Positions 17,781 to 25,736 of a stretch of DNA of 64,000 bases are shown here, one piece after another (position 1 is the first letter of the stretch; each line of letters opens with the position of its first letter). The notes under the pieces are model-generated. The model did no database searches and was not told where the DNA came from. It saw nothing but the letters and a program-made list of their open reading frames with translations. The translations under genes and the position numbers were made by a program. This DNA is from Capnocytophaga haemolytica (lineage in GTDB: Bacteria; Bacteroidota; Bacteroidia; Flavobacteriales; Flavobacteriaceae), in contig NZ_CP014227.1 of assembly GCF_001553545.1 (NCBI RefSeq), positions 518,501 to 582,500 on the forward strand, written 5' to 3'.

Positions 17781-17826
17781 CAGCATCTTTTTAACAATAC
17801 CGCAACACAACACTTTCCCACAACAT

Positions 17827-17861
17827 TCTAACCACTAACTACTAATCCCTAACCCCTCCTC
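17827..17861 (+). repeat. 7-bp degenerate array, 5 units
   Basis: Five C/T-rich 7-bp units (TCTAACC, ACTAACT, ACTAATC, CCTAACC, CCTCCTC) end exactly where the 11-bp array begins. Confidence 0.8.
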
Positions 17862-17949
17862 GTAAGAGGAACCTAAGAGCAACGTAAGAGCAAGGTAAGA
17901 GCAACTACGGTACCAATACGGTTGCACTACGGATGGAGTACGGATGATC
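17862..17949 (+). repeat. 11-bp degenerate array, 8 units
   Basis: Eight contiguous 11-bp units. The first four are variants of GTAAGAGCAAC and the last four variants of TACGGATGGAG, all in one unbroken register. It directly abuts the 7-bp array on its left. Confidence 0.85.
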
Positions 17950-18082
17950 TCCCTACCCAAAAGGCGCCTTTTTAGGAGCTTTTCGGCACTACTACGGATT
18001 GTGTATTATTTAATAAAAGGAGGATTTTAGTAAGAATATGTTAAAATCACCCTATGGATTTCCATAGAAAAAGAAAACATTC

Positions 18083-19081
18083 TTAGAGCATACCGCACTG
18101 CAATGCCATTGCGAAGGTGTTAGCGTGCGCCCTGATAATATCGCGCAGCTGCGGCGAATAGCCACCACCCATAGAGCATTGCATAGGCAGCCCCCGCTCG
18201 GCACACGCCTCAAACACGATACGATCGCGCTCCCCGCAGCCCTCCACCGTCAGCGCCATCTTCCCGAGCTTATCCGTAGCAAGCACATCCACCCCCGCTT
18301 GGTAGAACACAAACTCAGGCTGATGCTGTGCCAATACGGCAGGCAAGTGTTGCTCCAATAGTCGCAAATACTCCCTATCGCCTGTGCCGTCCTCCAAAGC
18401 AATGTCCAAGTCCGACTGCTCTTTGTGGAAAGGGTAGTTTGTGCGTCCGTGCATCGAGAAGGTGAACACCCGCGCATCCTCTTTGAATATCTCAGCGGTG
18501 CCATTGCCCTGATGTACGTCCAAATCCACGATGAGCACCCGCTGCGCCAAGCCCTCACTGAGCAGGTAGCGCGCCGCTATCGCCTGATCGTTGAGCATAC
18601 AGAACCCCTCACCGTGATCCGAAAATGCGTGGTGCGTACCCCCAGCAATGTTAAAAGCAATTTGAGGACGGACGCCGTCTGCGGGATTAAGCCTTGAGGG
18701 CTGCGCACTGCCTCCTGCCCCCTGATCCCTGCCTTCTGTCCTCTTTTCACTATTCACTATACACTGTGCACTATACACTGCCCCCTGCACCGTCCCTTGC
18801 ACCAGCGTCAGCTCCCTATCCACCAGCTGCTGACACTGCACAAAGCCTATGGGACGCGCCTCCTTAGCCGAAAGCCCCAAGCTGACGAACTTGTCCACAT
18901 ACTCCTTGCTATGCACCAGATACGCCATCTCTATGGCAGCCTTCTCAGGGGCGAAGAAATCCGCCTCTGTGGCAATACCCTCCAGCAACAACTGACGCGG
19001 CAATAGCTCGTACTTGAGCATCGGAAACCTGTGGTTTTCAGGCACAGGGTGATTATAAATAGGGTGATAAGCGATATACAT
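18083..19081 (-). CDS. Histone-deacetylase-like hydrolase with in-frame repeat insertion
   Basis: 332 residues of the arginase/deacetylase fold. Catalytic and zinc residues are intact: GGTHHAF (147-153), DLDVHQGNGT with Asp188/His190, YQAGVD and the late GGGYS. Family members of this type are about 300 residues long. Here about 37 extra residues (104-140) interrupt the stretch that usually runs directly from QGTxxGAxYA into FNIAGGTHHAF. Most of that insertion is encoded by thirteen 7-bp repeat units at 18703-18793. The enzyme probably deacylates a small molecule or protein lysine. It follows poxB with the gap filled by another 7-bp array. Confidence 0.85.
   Translation of the reverse strand: MYIAYHPIYNHPVPENHRFPMLKYELLPRQLLLEGIATEADFFAPEKAAIEMAYLVHSKEYVDKFVSLGLSAKEARPIGFVQCQQLVDRELTLVQGTVQGAVYSAQCIVNSEKRTEGRDQGAGGSAQPSRLNPADGVRPQIAFNIAGGTHHAFSDHGEGFCMLNDQAIAARYLLSEGLAQRVLIVDLDVHQGNGTAEIFKEDARVFTFSMHGRTNYPFHKEQSDLDIALEDGTGDREYLRLLEQHLPAVLAQHQPEFVFYQAGVDVLATDKLGKMALTVEGCGERDRIVFEACAERGLPMQCSMGGGYSPQLRDIIRAHANTFAMALQCGML
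18703..18793 (-). repeat. 7-bp degenerate array inside a coding region, 13 units
   Basis: Thirteen consecutive units, almost all ending in CT on the plus strand (for example ATACACT, GTGCACT, GATCCCT, GCCTTCT). They are translated as part of the deacetylase-like protein (roughly residues 97-127) without a stop codon or frameshift. Confidence 0.85.
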
Positions 19082-19085
19082 TTTT

Positions 19086-19197
19086 TAGCAACCAGAAATG
19101 AGAAGTCAGAAAACAGAAATCAAGGGTCAGAAAACAGCTGCCTTTGTTACTCGCAACTGCTCCCTGACCCCTGATCTCTTAATTATACATTATACAT
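19086..19197 (-). repeat. 7-bp degenerate array, 16 units
   Basis: Covers the whole gap between the poxB stop codon and the deacetylase-like start. The left half is purine-rich (CAGAAAT, GAGAAGT), the right half pyrimidine-rich (CCTGACC, CCTGATC). The sequences near 19114-19130 and 19164-19179 are imperfect reverse complements, so a transcript could fold back. Confidence 0.82.
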
Positions 19198-20942
19198 TAG
19201 AACACGTCTTTGATGTGCCCCATACTGTTGGCAATAGCGTCCTTAGCATCGGCAAAGTCGCCTTTGCCTATCTTCTTGATAATGTTAGTAGCAAAGCCTT
19301 TCATCTGCTCAAAGGTGATGTGCGGAGGCATTGCCAGCGTATCGCGATTGGTGTAGATGTTCACCAGCACAGGCCCTTCGGTCTCAAAAGCCTGCTTTAC
19401 AACACCCTCTAAGTCCTCTGTCTTGTGCACCTCAAAACCCTTGATGTTCATCAGCTCAGCAATCTTATCAAAAGGCGGATTCACCATATTGGTCTGCCAA
19501 TCCAAATAGCCCGATACTTCCATCTCAAGCTTTACCATTGCCAGCGAACGGTTGTTAAATACGAATATCTTCACGGGGTATTGATACTGCATTATCGTTG
19601 CCAAGTCACCCAAGAGCATCGAGAGTCCCCCATCGCCACACATTGCTACCACCTGTCGCCCTTTCTCAGAGGCTGCCGCCCCAATGGACATTGGTAAGGC
19701 GTTAGCCATCGAGCCGTGATTAAACGAGCCTGTGAGGTAACGCTCTCCCGTACCCTTAATGAAGCGTGCTGCCCACACTACGTTCATACCTGTGTCCACC
19801 GTGAAGATAGCGTCCTGTGCAGCATATTTGTTGAGTAGCTTAGCAGCATACTCAGGGTCGATTTGGTCTACCTCCGTCTTCTTAGAAGTGTAGTGGTCGA
19901 GACTCTTCTCAAGCTCCACATACTCCTTGTGAATGCTTGTAAGGAAGCTGTCATCGGCGTTACCTTTAAGACGTGGTAAGAGAGCCTCAATAGTATCCTT
20001 CACATCTCCCGCATAGCCGTAGTCTACCTTTGCACGCCGTCCGATGATCTCAGGGCGTTCGTCTATTTGAATGATAGTGTTCTTCTTAGGCAAAAACTCC
20101 GCATAAGGGAAGTCCGTGCCGAGCATAATAAGCACATCGCTCTTAGCACAAGCATCATAGCCCGAGCGATGCCCCAAGAGTCCATTCATACCCGCTGCAT
20201 AAGGGCTATCCTCTCTATCAAAGAAGATCTTCCCTCTAAAAGAGGATACGATAGGGGCTTTCAGCTTCTCTGCCAAAGCCTCTACCTGAGAGACAGCCTC
20301 ACGACAACCGTGTCCGCAGTAGAGCACAAACCTCTTGTTCTTCGCATCGTTGAGTACTGTTGCGAGCTTATCCAGCTCAGCGTCTGAGGGGCGCACTACA
20401 GGGCGGGTGAGGAAGGACTGTGTAGCCGTAGACACCTCTTCGAGGTCAGCACCTGCCACATCACCAGGCAAGCCCAACACTGCCACGCCTTTCTCGTTGA
20501 TAGCCGTCTGCAAAGCGCGTTGCATCATCGTGGTGAACTGCTTAGGGGTATTGGCAACATACACATACTTGCTGCAATCCTCAAAGAGATAAAAAGGATT
20601 CGTCTCTTGGAACCAGTGCGTGCCGAACTTCTGCGTAGCGCAAGTGCTCGCAATGGCAATCACGGGGTTACCCGCGCGATTGGCATCGTACAGCCCATTG
20701 ATAAGGTGCACGTGCCCTGGTCCTGAGCTGCCCATACAGCAACCGATACCGTGTAGTTCGGCGTCCATTGAGGCAGCATATGCCGCCGATTCCTCGTGGC
20801 GTACGTGTATCCACTCAAGACGACCATCGCGGCGGATAGCGTCATTTACGGGGTTGAGGCTGTCGCCAGTGATGGCATACACGCGCTTCACCCCAGCTTG
20901 TACCAACATCTCAACGAGTTGGTCTGAAACATTCTTACTCAT
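19197..20942 (-). CDS. poxB: Pyruvate oxidase/quinone-dependent pyruvate dehydrogenase (ThDP enzyme)
   Basis: 581 residues with the three-domain thiamine-diphosphate fold. The N-terminal Pyr domain has RHEESAAYAASMDAEL, containing the catalytic Glu. The middle domain is FAD-binding-like. The C-terminal domain has the ThDP/Mg motif GDGGLSML ending in FVFNN. Length and order match PoxB, which oxidises pyruvate to acetate and CO2 with electrons to quinone. The last residues are compatible with the membrane-binding tail but not decisive. A phosphate-dependent pyruvate oxidase remains possible. It diverges from the DUF2461 gene. Confidence 0.83.
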   Translation of the reverse strand: MSKNVSDQLVEMLVQAGVKRVYAITGDSLNPVNDAIRRDGRLEWIHVRHEESAAYAASMDAELHGIGCCMGSSGPGHVHLINGLYDANRAGNPVIAIASTCATQKFGTHWFQETNPFYLFEDCSKYVYVANTPKQFTTMMQRALQTAINEKGVAVLGLPGDVAGADLEEVSTATQSFLTRPVVRPSDAELDKLATVLNDAKNKRFVLYCGHGCREAVSQVEALAEKLKAPIVSSFRGKIFFDREDSPYAAGMNGLLGHRSGYDACAKSDVLIMLGTDFPYAEFLPKKNTIIQIDERPEIIGRRAKVDYGYAGDVKDTIEALLPRLKGNADDSFLTSIHKEYVELEKSLDHYTSKKTEVDQIDPEYAAKLLNKYAAQDAIFTVDTGMNVVWAARFIKGTGERYLTGSFNHGSMANALPMSIGAAASEKGRQVVAMCGDGGLSMLLGDLATIMQYQYPVKIFVFNNRSLAMVKLEMEVSGYLDWQTNMVNPPFDKIAELMNIKGFEVHKTEDLEGVVKQAFETEGPVLVNIYTNRDTLAMPPHITFEQMKGFATNIIKKIGKGDFADAKDAIANSMGHIKDVF

Positions 20943-20965
20943 AATTCTTATTTATTTAGGTGCGG

Positions 20966-20995
20966 CAAAGGTACGAAAAACAATCAAATAAGCAA
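20966..20995 (-). promoter_or_regulatory. Promoter of poxB
   Basis: Minus-strand TACCTTTG (20966-20973) with TTGC at 20992-20995, back to back with the plus-strand promoter at 21014. Confidence 0.58.
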
Positions 20996-21013
20996 TTATT
21001 AATAATTATTTTA

Positions 21014-21021
21014 TACCTTTG
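21014..21021 (+). promoter_or_regulatory. -7 element of the DUF2461 gene
   Basis: TACCTTTG, 35 bp before the ATG. Confidence 0.52.
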
Positions 21022-21055
21022 CACCTGATTTATCATTTAAGTAATCATTAGAAAG

Positions 21056-21721
21056 ATGACAACAGAGGTTTTTAAGTTCCTTTCGGAGCTTGTACAGAAC
21101 AACAACCGCCAGTGGTTTGAGGCACATAAAGAGCAATACCAAAAAGCAAAGAACGAGGCAGATAGCTTCTTCCATAAGGTTTACGATGCTGTGGCAGATG
21201 TCGATACAGTAGGCGCTATCAAGATATACCGCATCTATCGCGATTTGCGCTTCTCAAAGGATAAGACGCCTTACAAAGACCACTTTGGGCTTTATATTGG
21301 TCGCAAGCAGCCACACAACCGTGGGGCGTACTACCTGCACTTGAGCCCTGAACAGGTGTTTGTCGCTGGAGGCTTTTATGGTCCTGAGAAGGACGATCTT
21401 TACCGTATCCGTAAGGAACTCGAGTTAGAAGGAGAGGCATTTCTCAAAATACTCAACAGCAAGCCTATACAGCAGTACTTCGGTGGGGAGCTCGCGGGTG
21501 AGGAACTCAAGTCAGCACCTAAGGGCTTCGCTAAGGACGACCCGATGGTAGCTTATATCCGCAAAAAACAGTTCTACCTGATGCGCAGTTTTGCTGTCGA
21601 GGATGCCCTGAGCGACCGCTTTTTCAGTGAGGTCGTTGATAGTTTTAAGGCAATGCGCCCTTTCTTTGAGTTTATGACCACCGCCCTGACAACTAACCTC
21701 AACGGGGAACCTATACTATAA
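21056..21721 (+). CDS. DUF2461 family protein
   Basis: 221 residues. The family pattern is clear: FLSELVQNNNRQWFEAHKEQY at the start, IYRIYRDLRFSKDKTPYKDHFG in the middle, then YYLHLSPEQVFVAGGFYGP and a C-terminal VDSFKAMRPFFEFM. The function of DUF2461 (TIGR02453) is unknown. It is a cytosolic protein with no membrane segment. It is followed 11 bp downstream by the DUF2809 gene. Confidence 0.88.
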   Translation: MTTEVFKFLSELVQNNNRQWFEAHKEQYQKAKNEADSFFHKVYDAVADVDTVGAIKIYRIYRDLRFSKDKTPYKDHFGLYIGRKQPHNRGAYYLHLSPEQVFVAGGFYGPEKDDLYRIRKELELEGEAFLKILNSKPIQQYFGGELAGEELKSAPKGFAKDDPMVAYIRKKQFYLMRSFAVEDALSDRFFSEVVDSFKAMRPFFEFMTTALTTNLNGEPIL

Positions 21722-21732
21722 AAAACAATCTT

Positions 21733-22095
21733 ATGCAATTAAAATTTAACGCTTCGTATTTCTATAAGGCGCTTGTGTTTTTTGCCATTGAGGTGCTCAT
21801 CGCTACGGTGCTGAGCAGGATAGGCATTTTGCGTGCTTATGTGGGTGATATTCTCGTGATACTCCTTTTGTACTGCTTGGTTCTTTCCTTTGTAAAGGTC
21901 AAGAATAAAGATAAGCTCCTCATAGGCATCTTTATCTTTGCCGTAGTGGTAGAAGTGTTGCAATACTTCAGGATAGCCTCTTATTTAGGCTTCTCCTATG
22001 GCAGTTTGGGCTATATCCTATTGGGGAACCATTTTTCGTGGGAGGATATCGTATGCTATGCCATAGGCTGTGGGATAGCGAAGCTATTTTTGTGA
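21733..22095 (+). CDS. DUF2809 family membrane protein
   Basis: 120 residues with four hydrophobic helices. The sequence matches the DUF2809 pattern (IGILRAYVGDILVILLLYC, VVVEVLQYF, GNHFSWEDIVCYAIGC), with conserved acidic residues at the helix ends. Its function is unknown. It is probably co-transcribed with DUF2461. Confidence 0.75.
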   Translation: MQLKFNASYFYKALVFFAIEVLIATVLSRIGILRAYVGDILVILLLYCLVLSFVKVKNKDKLLIGIFIFAVVVEVLQYFRIASYLGFSYGSLGYILLGNHFSWEDIVCYAIGCGIAKLFL

Positions 22096-22107
22096 TTTTT
22101 CTAACGA

Positions 22108-22142
22108 TTGTATTATCTATAAGATATTTTTATATATCTTTG
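22108..22142 (+). promoter_or_regulatory. Promoter of the peptide transporter gene
   Basis: TATCTTTG (22135-22142) with TTG at 22108-22110; spacing is slightly long. The leader is about 70 nt. Confidence 0.5.
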
Positions 22143-22217
22143 CGCTTCGTATGGTGAAAATTAGGGTAATAATACCCTCTAACTACTTATTTTAAAACTA
22201 ATTAATTCAGAGATACA

Positions 22218-23738
22218 ATGAGTGAGAAAGTATTGACATTACAAGATATTCAAGAGTTTAAAGGTAAATACCCCAAGCAGCTTTGGGTTTTATTCTTTTC
22301 AGAGATGTGGGAGCGTTTTTGTTTCTATGGTATGCGGGGTATGCTCGTCTTCTTTATGATAAACGAACTGATGCTCTCAGATAAGAATGCACAGTTGCAA
22401 TACGGGGCTATTCAGGCGTTTATCTATGCGTTTACCTTTGTGGGAGGGCTTTTTGCTGATAAGGTGTTAGGCTTCCGTAGGTCGTTGTTCTGGGGTGGAC
22501 TTCTGATGATTGCAGGTAGTATTATCTTAGCAATCAACCCACATACGCATTTCTTTCTTGGAATTAGCTTTACCGTGGTAGGTACAGGTTTCTTTAAGCC
22601 TAATATTTCGGCTATGGTGGGCTGGCTTTATAAGAAAGAAGATACACGCCGCGATGCAGGTTTTTCACTCTTCTATGCGGGAATTAACCTCGGAGCTTTC
22701 TTAGGAGGATATGCTTGTGTAGCAATAGGAAAGGGATATATGCTCTCTTCGTATATTCCTGAGGGCTTGCGCTGGAATATGGCTTTCGGTTTGGCAGCTA
22801 TTGTGATGGCAATAAGTCTTGTTACTTTTGTATTTACAAAACGCAGTTTAGGTCCTATCGGGATTTCACCACTTCACGAGTTCGATAAGAAAAAACGCCA
22901 TATCTATGAGGTAGTGGTTTATATAATTGCATTGGCGTGTATCCCGCTAATTATGCAGATGGTTATTAACAATGAGTATACGAACTACTTTATGTATACC
23001 GTAGGTCCACTGACGCTTTTATATCTCATCTTTGAGATGAGGCGCCATACTAAGGAAGAGGTTAAGAAACTATTGGCAGCGTTGGTATTTATCTTCTTCT
23101 CTATACTATTCTTTGCTTTCTTTGAGCAAGGAGGCGGATCGCTGAGTGTAGTAGCAGCAAACAATGTGAGTGATAAGGCGCTTTTTGGGCTACTTACCTT
23201 AGACCCTAACGGAGTGAATAATGCGGCTAATGCTTTCTTTGTGATTATTTTTGCAGCCTTAGTCGGTTTGCTATGGGTGGCATTGGCAAAAAAGAAGTTA
23301 GAACCCAACACAGTGGTAAAGTTTGGTTTAGGCTTTCTATTCCTTGGCATAGCATTCTATATCTTGTACTTATTGAGGTACTTCGCTAATAGTGAGGGAA
23401 TAAGTTCACTGGATGTATTTATCTGGGCGTACTTTGTGATGACTCTTGGAGAATTGTGTCTCTCGCCTATTGGGCTTTCCATTATGACGAAGCTATCACC
23501 AGCACGCTTGCAAGGAATAATGATGGGTATGTGGTTCTTAGCAAGTGCTTATGGGCAATACGTCGCAGGTATTTTAGGAGCAAGTATGACTTCACCAGAT
23601 AAAAATGCCTCTAACTTTGATAAACTAATGGCTTTCACCTCTGGATATCAGCAGGTAGCTTATTGGTCAATCGGGGCAGGGGTGTTGTTGGTACTTATTT
23701 CACCATTAGTACGAAAACTAATGCAGGAAGTAAAATAA
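22218..23738 (+). CDS. POT-family proton-coupled di/tripeptide transporter
   Basis: 506 residues with about 12-14 transmembrane helices. The proton-coupling motif ExxER is present at Glu29-Arg33 in SEMWERFCFYGMRG. GTGFFKPNISAMVGWLY and DAGFSLFYAGINLGAF match the PTR2 signatures. These inner-membrane symporters import small peptides, a sensible nutrient route for an asaccharolytic-to-proteolytic niche. It is monocistronic, because gpsA has its own promoter 65 bp after the stop. Confidence 0.92.
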   Translation: MSEKVLTLQDIQEFKGKYPKQLWVLFFSEMWERFCFYGMRGMLVFFMINELMLSDKNAQLQYGAIQAFIYAFTFVGGLFADKVLGFRRSLFWGGLLMIAGSIILAINPHTHFFLGISFTVVGTGFFKPNISAMVGWLYKKEDTRRDAGFSLFYAGINLGAFLGGYACVAIGKGYMLSSYIPEGLRWNMAFGLAAIVMAISLVTFVFTKRSLGPIGISPLHEFDKKKRHIYEVVVYIIALACIPLIMQMVINNEYTNYFMYTVGPLTLLYLIFEMRRHTKEEVKKLLAALVFIFFSILFFAFFEQGGGSLSVVAANNVSDKALFGLLTLDPNGVNNAANAFFVIIFAALVGLLWVALAKKKLEPNTVVKFGLGFLFLGIAFYILYLLRYFANSEGISSLDVFIWAYFVMTLGELCLSPIGLSIMTKLSPARLQGIMMGMWFLASAYGQYVAGILGASMTSPDKNASNFDKLMAFTSGYQQVAYWSIGAGVLLVLISPLVRKLMQEVK

Positions 23739-23802
23739 TATCTAAATATAAGATAAAAAGTAGAATTTGGATAAAATATCTGAGTTCTGCTTTTATTTTT
23801 TA

Positions 23803-23810
23803 TATCTTTG
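23803..23810 (+). promoter_or_regulatory. -7 element of gpsA
   Basis: TATCTTTG, 20 bp before the chosen ATG. It sits inside an upstream extension of the gpsA open frame, which argues against the longer start. Confidence 0.55.
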
Positions 23811-23830
23811 CAAAAAAAATACACAAAAGA

Positions 23831-24832
23831 ATGAACAAAGAAATACGCATATCGGTCTTTGGGGGCGGCAGTTGGGCTACTGCGCTCACCAAGTTGTTCT
23901 CTACCAATACCCCGCACGTATGTTGGTATATGCGCGATGAGGAAGCCATTGAGAATATCCGCCAGACCAAGCACAATCTCAACTACCTCAGCGATGTAGA
24001 GTTTGACACCGACAAGCTCACCCTTACCACCGACATCAACTTGGCAATACGCCAGAGCGACGTTCTCGTCTTTGCGATCCCTTCGGCTTTCCTTGCCGAT
24101 GAACTCAACCCCCTGAGCGAGTCGCTTACCGAGAAGGTCGTCTTCTCAGCCATCAAAGGCATTGAGCCCAATAGCGGTATGATCGTTGGCGACTATTTCC
24201 ACCAGCTGCACCGCGTGCCCAAGGAGAACATCGGGGTGATCGCAGGTCCCTGCCACGCCGAGGAAGTGGCACTCGAGCGGCTCTCGTACCTCACCATCGC
24301 CTGTGCTGACGAGGCAAAAGCCGAAGCCGTAGCTGCCGCCATACGCACCCACTACGTAAAGACTAAAATCTCGGACGATGTGGTAGGCATTGAATATGCA
24401 ACGATGCTCAAGAACATCTACGCCTTGGCAGCAGGCATCGCTCACGGCTTGGGCTATGGCGATAACTTCCAAGCAGTGCTGCTCAGCAATGCCGTCCGCG
24501 AGATGCATCGCTACATCCACTGTATCTACAAGGCAGAGCGCAACATCGATGGCTCGGCTTACTTAGGCGATTTGCTTGTTACTGCCTATTCGCTCTTTAG
24601 TCGCAACCGTATGTTCGGGAATATGATCGGCAAGGGCTACACCGTAAAGAGTACGATGGCAGAGATGAATATGGTTGCTGAGGGCTATTACGCCGTAAAA
24701 AATGCCTACCTCATCAAGCAAAAGCAAGAATGCCCAGGGCATACCCCCATCTTGGACGCCGTATACCAAGCACTCTACGGCAATAAACGCGTCAGCCAAG
24801 TATTTAAGGAACTCACCACAAAACTCGATTAA
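23831..24832 (+). CDS. gpsA: Glycerol-3-phosphate dehydrogenase (NAD(P)+)
   Basis: 333 residues from ATG 23831. The frame is open upstream into the transporter gene, but the promoter and the family start (xVFGGGSWATAL) fix this ATG. NAD motif GGGSWATA at 11-18, FSAIKGIEP, GPCHAEEV and KNIYALAAGIAHGLGYGDN (catalytic Lys region) are present. It makes sn-glycerol-3-phosphate for phospholipids and thus links functionally to the acyltransferase gene 0.9 kb downstream. The gap to ribE is entirely repeat sequence. Confidence 0.94.
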   Translation: MNKEIRISVFGGGSWATALTKLFSTNTPHVCWYMRDEEAIENIRQTKHNLNYLSDVEFDTDKLTLTTDINLAIRQSDVLVFAIPSAFLADELNPLSESLTEKVVFSAIKGIEPNSGMIVGDYFHQLHRVPKENIGVIAGPCHAEEVALERLSYLTIACADEAKAEAVAAAIRTHYVKTKISDDVVGIEYATMLKNIYALAAGIAHGLGYGDNFQAVLLSNAVREMHRYIHCIYKAERNIDGSAYLGDLLVTAYSLFSRNRMFGNMIGKGYTVKSTMAEMNMVAEGYYAVKNAYLIKQKQECPGHTPILDAVYQALYGNKRVSQVFKELTTKLD

Positions 24833-24909
24833 TAGCTATCAGTAGCCAGAAATGAGAAGTCAGAAATGAGAAGTCAGTGCTCAGTTCACAGTATCCCGCT
24901 CCCCTTTCA
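24833..24909 (+). repeat. 7-bp degenerate array, 11 units (gpsA side)
   Basis: Begins at the base after the gpsA stop. Units include CAGAAAT and GAGAAGT, repeated alternately twice, then CAGTGCT and CAGTTCA, all in one 7-bp register. Confidence 0.85.
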
Positions 24910-24911
24910 CC

Positions 24912-25010
24912 ACCGAATACAGAACGAATACACAACGGAGCCAGAACGAATACACCTAAGAAGATAGTAAGAGGATAAAACAACAATCAAGCATAGATAA
25001 AGCATAGACC
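24912..25010 (+). repeat. 11-bp degenerate array, 9 units
   Basis: Units such as AACGAATACAC (twice), AACGGAGCCAG, GTAAGAGGATA and AAGCATAGATA follow each other without spacing. They join the 7-bp arrays on both sides. Confidence 0.85.
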
Positions 25011-25069
25011 AGACAGTTCACAGCACAGAGTTCTGACCTCTGATCCCTAATCCCTAACCACTAATCACT
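25011..25069 (+). repeat. 7-bp degenerate array, 8 units (ribE side)
   Basis: C/T-rich units (TCTGACC, TCTGATC, CCTAATC, CCTAACC, ACTAATC) run to within three bases of the ribE start codon. Confidence 0.85.
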
Positions 25070-25657
25070 ATGTTTACAGGAATTATAGAAACCTTAGGCG
25101 AGGTCATCGCCTTAGAACGACAAGAAGGTAACCTTCACATAACCGTAAGAGCGGGTTTTACCCCCGAGCTTAAGATCGACCAGAGTGTGGCGCATAATGG
25201 CGTCTGCCTCACGGTGGTGGGTATCCAAGATGATACTTACACCGTTACTGCCATTGCCGAAACGCTCCAAAAGACGAACCTTGGCACGCTGAAAGTCGGC
25301 GACTGTGTGAACTTAGAGCGCGGTATGCTGCTCGGCGCACGCCTCGATGGACATATCGTGCAAGGACACGTAGACCAGACAGGCAACTGCATCGCCATTG
25401 AAGAAGAAGGCGGCAGCACGCGCTTTACCTTCCGCTACGATGTGAGCAAAGGCAACACTACCATCGAAAAAGGCTCTATCACCGTCAGCGGCGTGAGCCT
25501 CACCGTAGTGGACTCAGGCATTGACACCTTTAGCGTGGCGATTATCCCCTATACGCTGCAACACACCACTTTGCAGTACCTCAAAGTAGGCGACAGCGTA
25601 AACTTAGAGTTTGACGTCATAGGAAAATACGTAGCGAAATTAGTAGGGAGAGGGTAG
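25070..25657 (+). CDS. ribE: Riboflavin synthase, alpha subunit
   Basis: 195 residues made of the two homologous lumazine-binding halves. The start MFTGIIETLGEV is diagnostic. Half one has VAHNGVCLTV and half two GSITVSGVSLTV, each followed by a conserved ET/YTLQxTTL segment. It dismutates 6,7-dimethyl-8-ribityllumazine to riboflavin in the cytosol. No FMN riboswitch or plausible -7 element is visible in the repeat-filled leader, so it may be read from the gpsA promoter. Confidence 0.95.
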   Translation: MFTGIIETLGEVIALERQEGNLHITVRAGFTPELKIDQSVAHNGVCLTVVGIQDDTYTVTAIAETLQKTNLGTLKVGDCVNLERGMLLGARLDGHIVQGHVDQTGNCIAIEEEGGSTRFTFRYDVSKGNTTIEKGSITVSGVSLTVVDSGIDTFSVAIIPYTLQHTTLQYLKVGDSVNLEFDVIGKYVAKLVGRG

Positions 25658-25659
25658 AA

Positions 25660-25736
25660 GTTATTGGCAATAAGCTGAAAAAGCTCAGCGCGTTAGCCCT
25701 AAAAGCTCAAAGCTATCACCTAAAAGCTTATCATAA
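25660..25736 (-). repeat. 7-bp degenerate array, about 11 units
   Basis: AAGCTxA-type units lie between ribE and plsC and extend about 50 bp into the plsC 3' end. The last 17 or so residues of the acyltransferase (ending SFELLGLTR) are thus encoded by repeat. Confidence 0.75.

Noticed and set aside
17827..17949. CRISPR array
   Set aside because: The repeats are contiguous 7- or 11-bp degenerate units with no spacers of constant length and no cas genes nearby.
23663..23830. Longer start of gpsA overlapping the transporter gene
   Set aside because: The gpsA -7 element lies inside this stretch and the NAD-binding motif is at the usual distance from the ATG at 23831.
24833..25069. FMN riboswitch before ribE
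   Set aside because: None of the conserved FMN-element blocks are present; the whole gap is repeat sequence.
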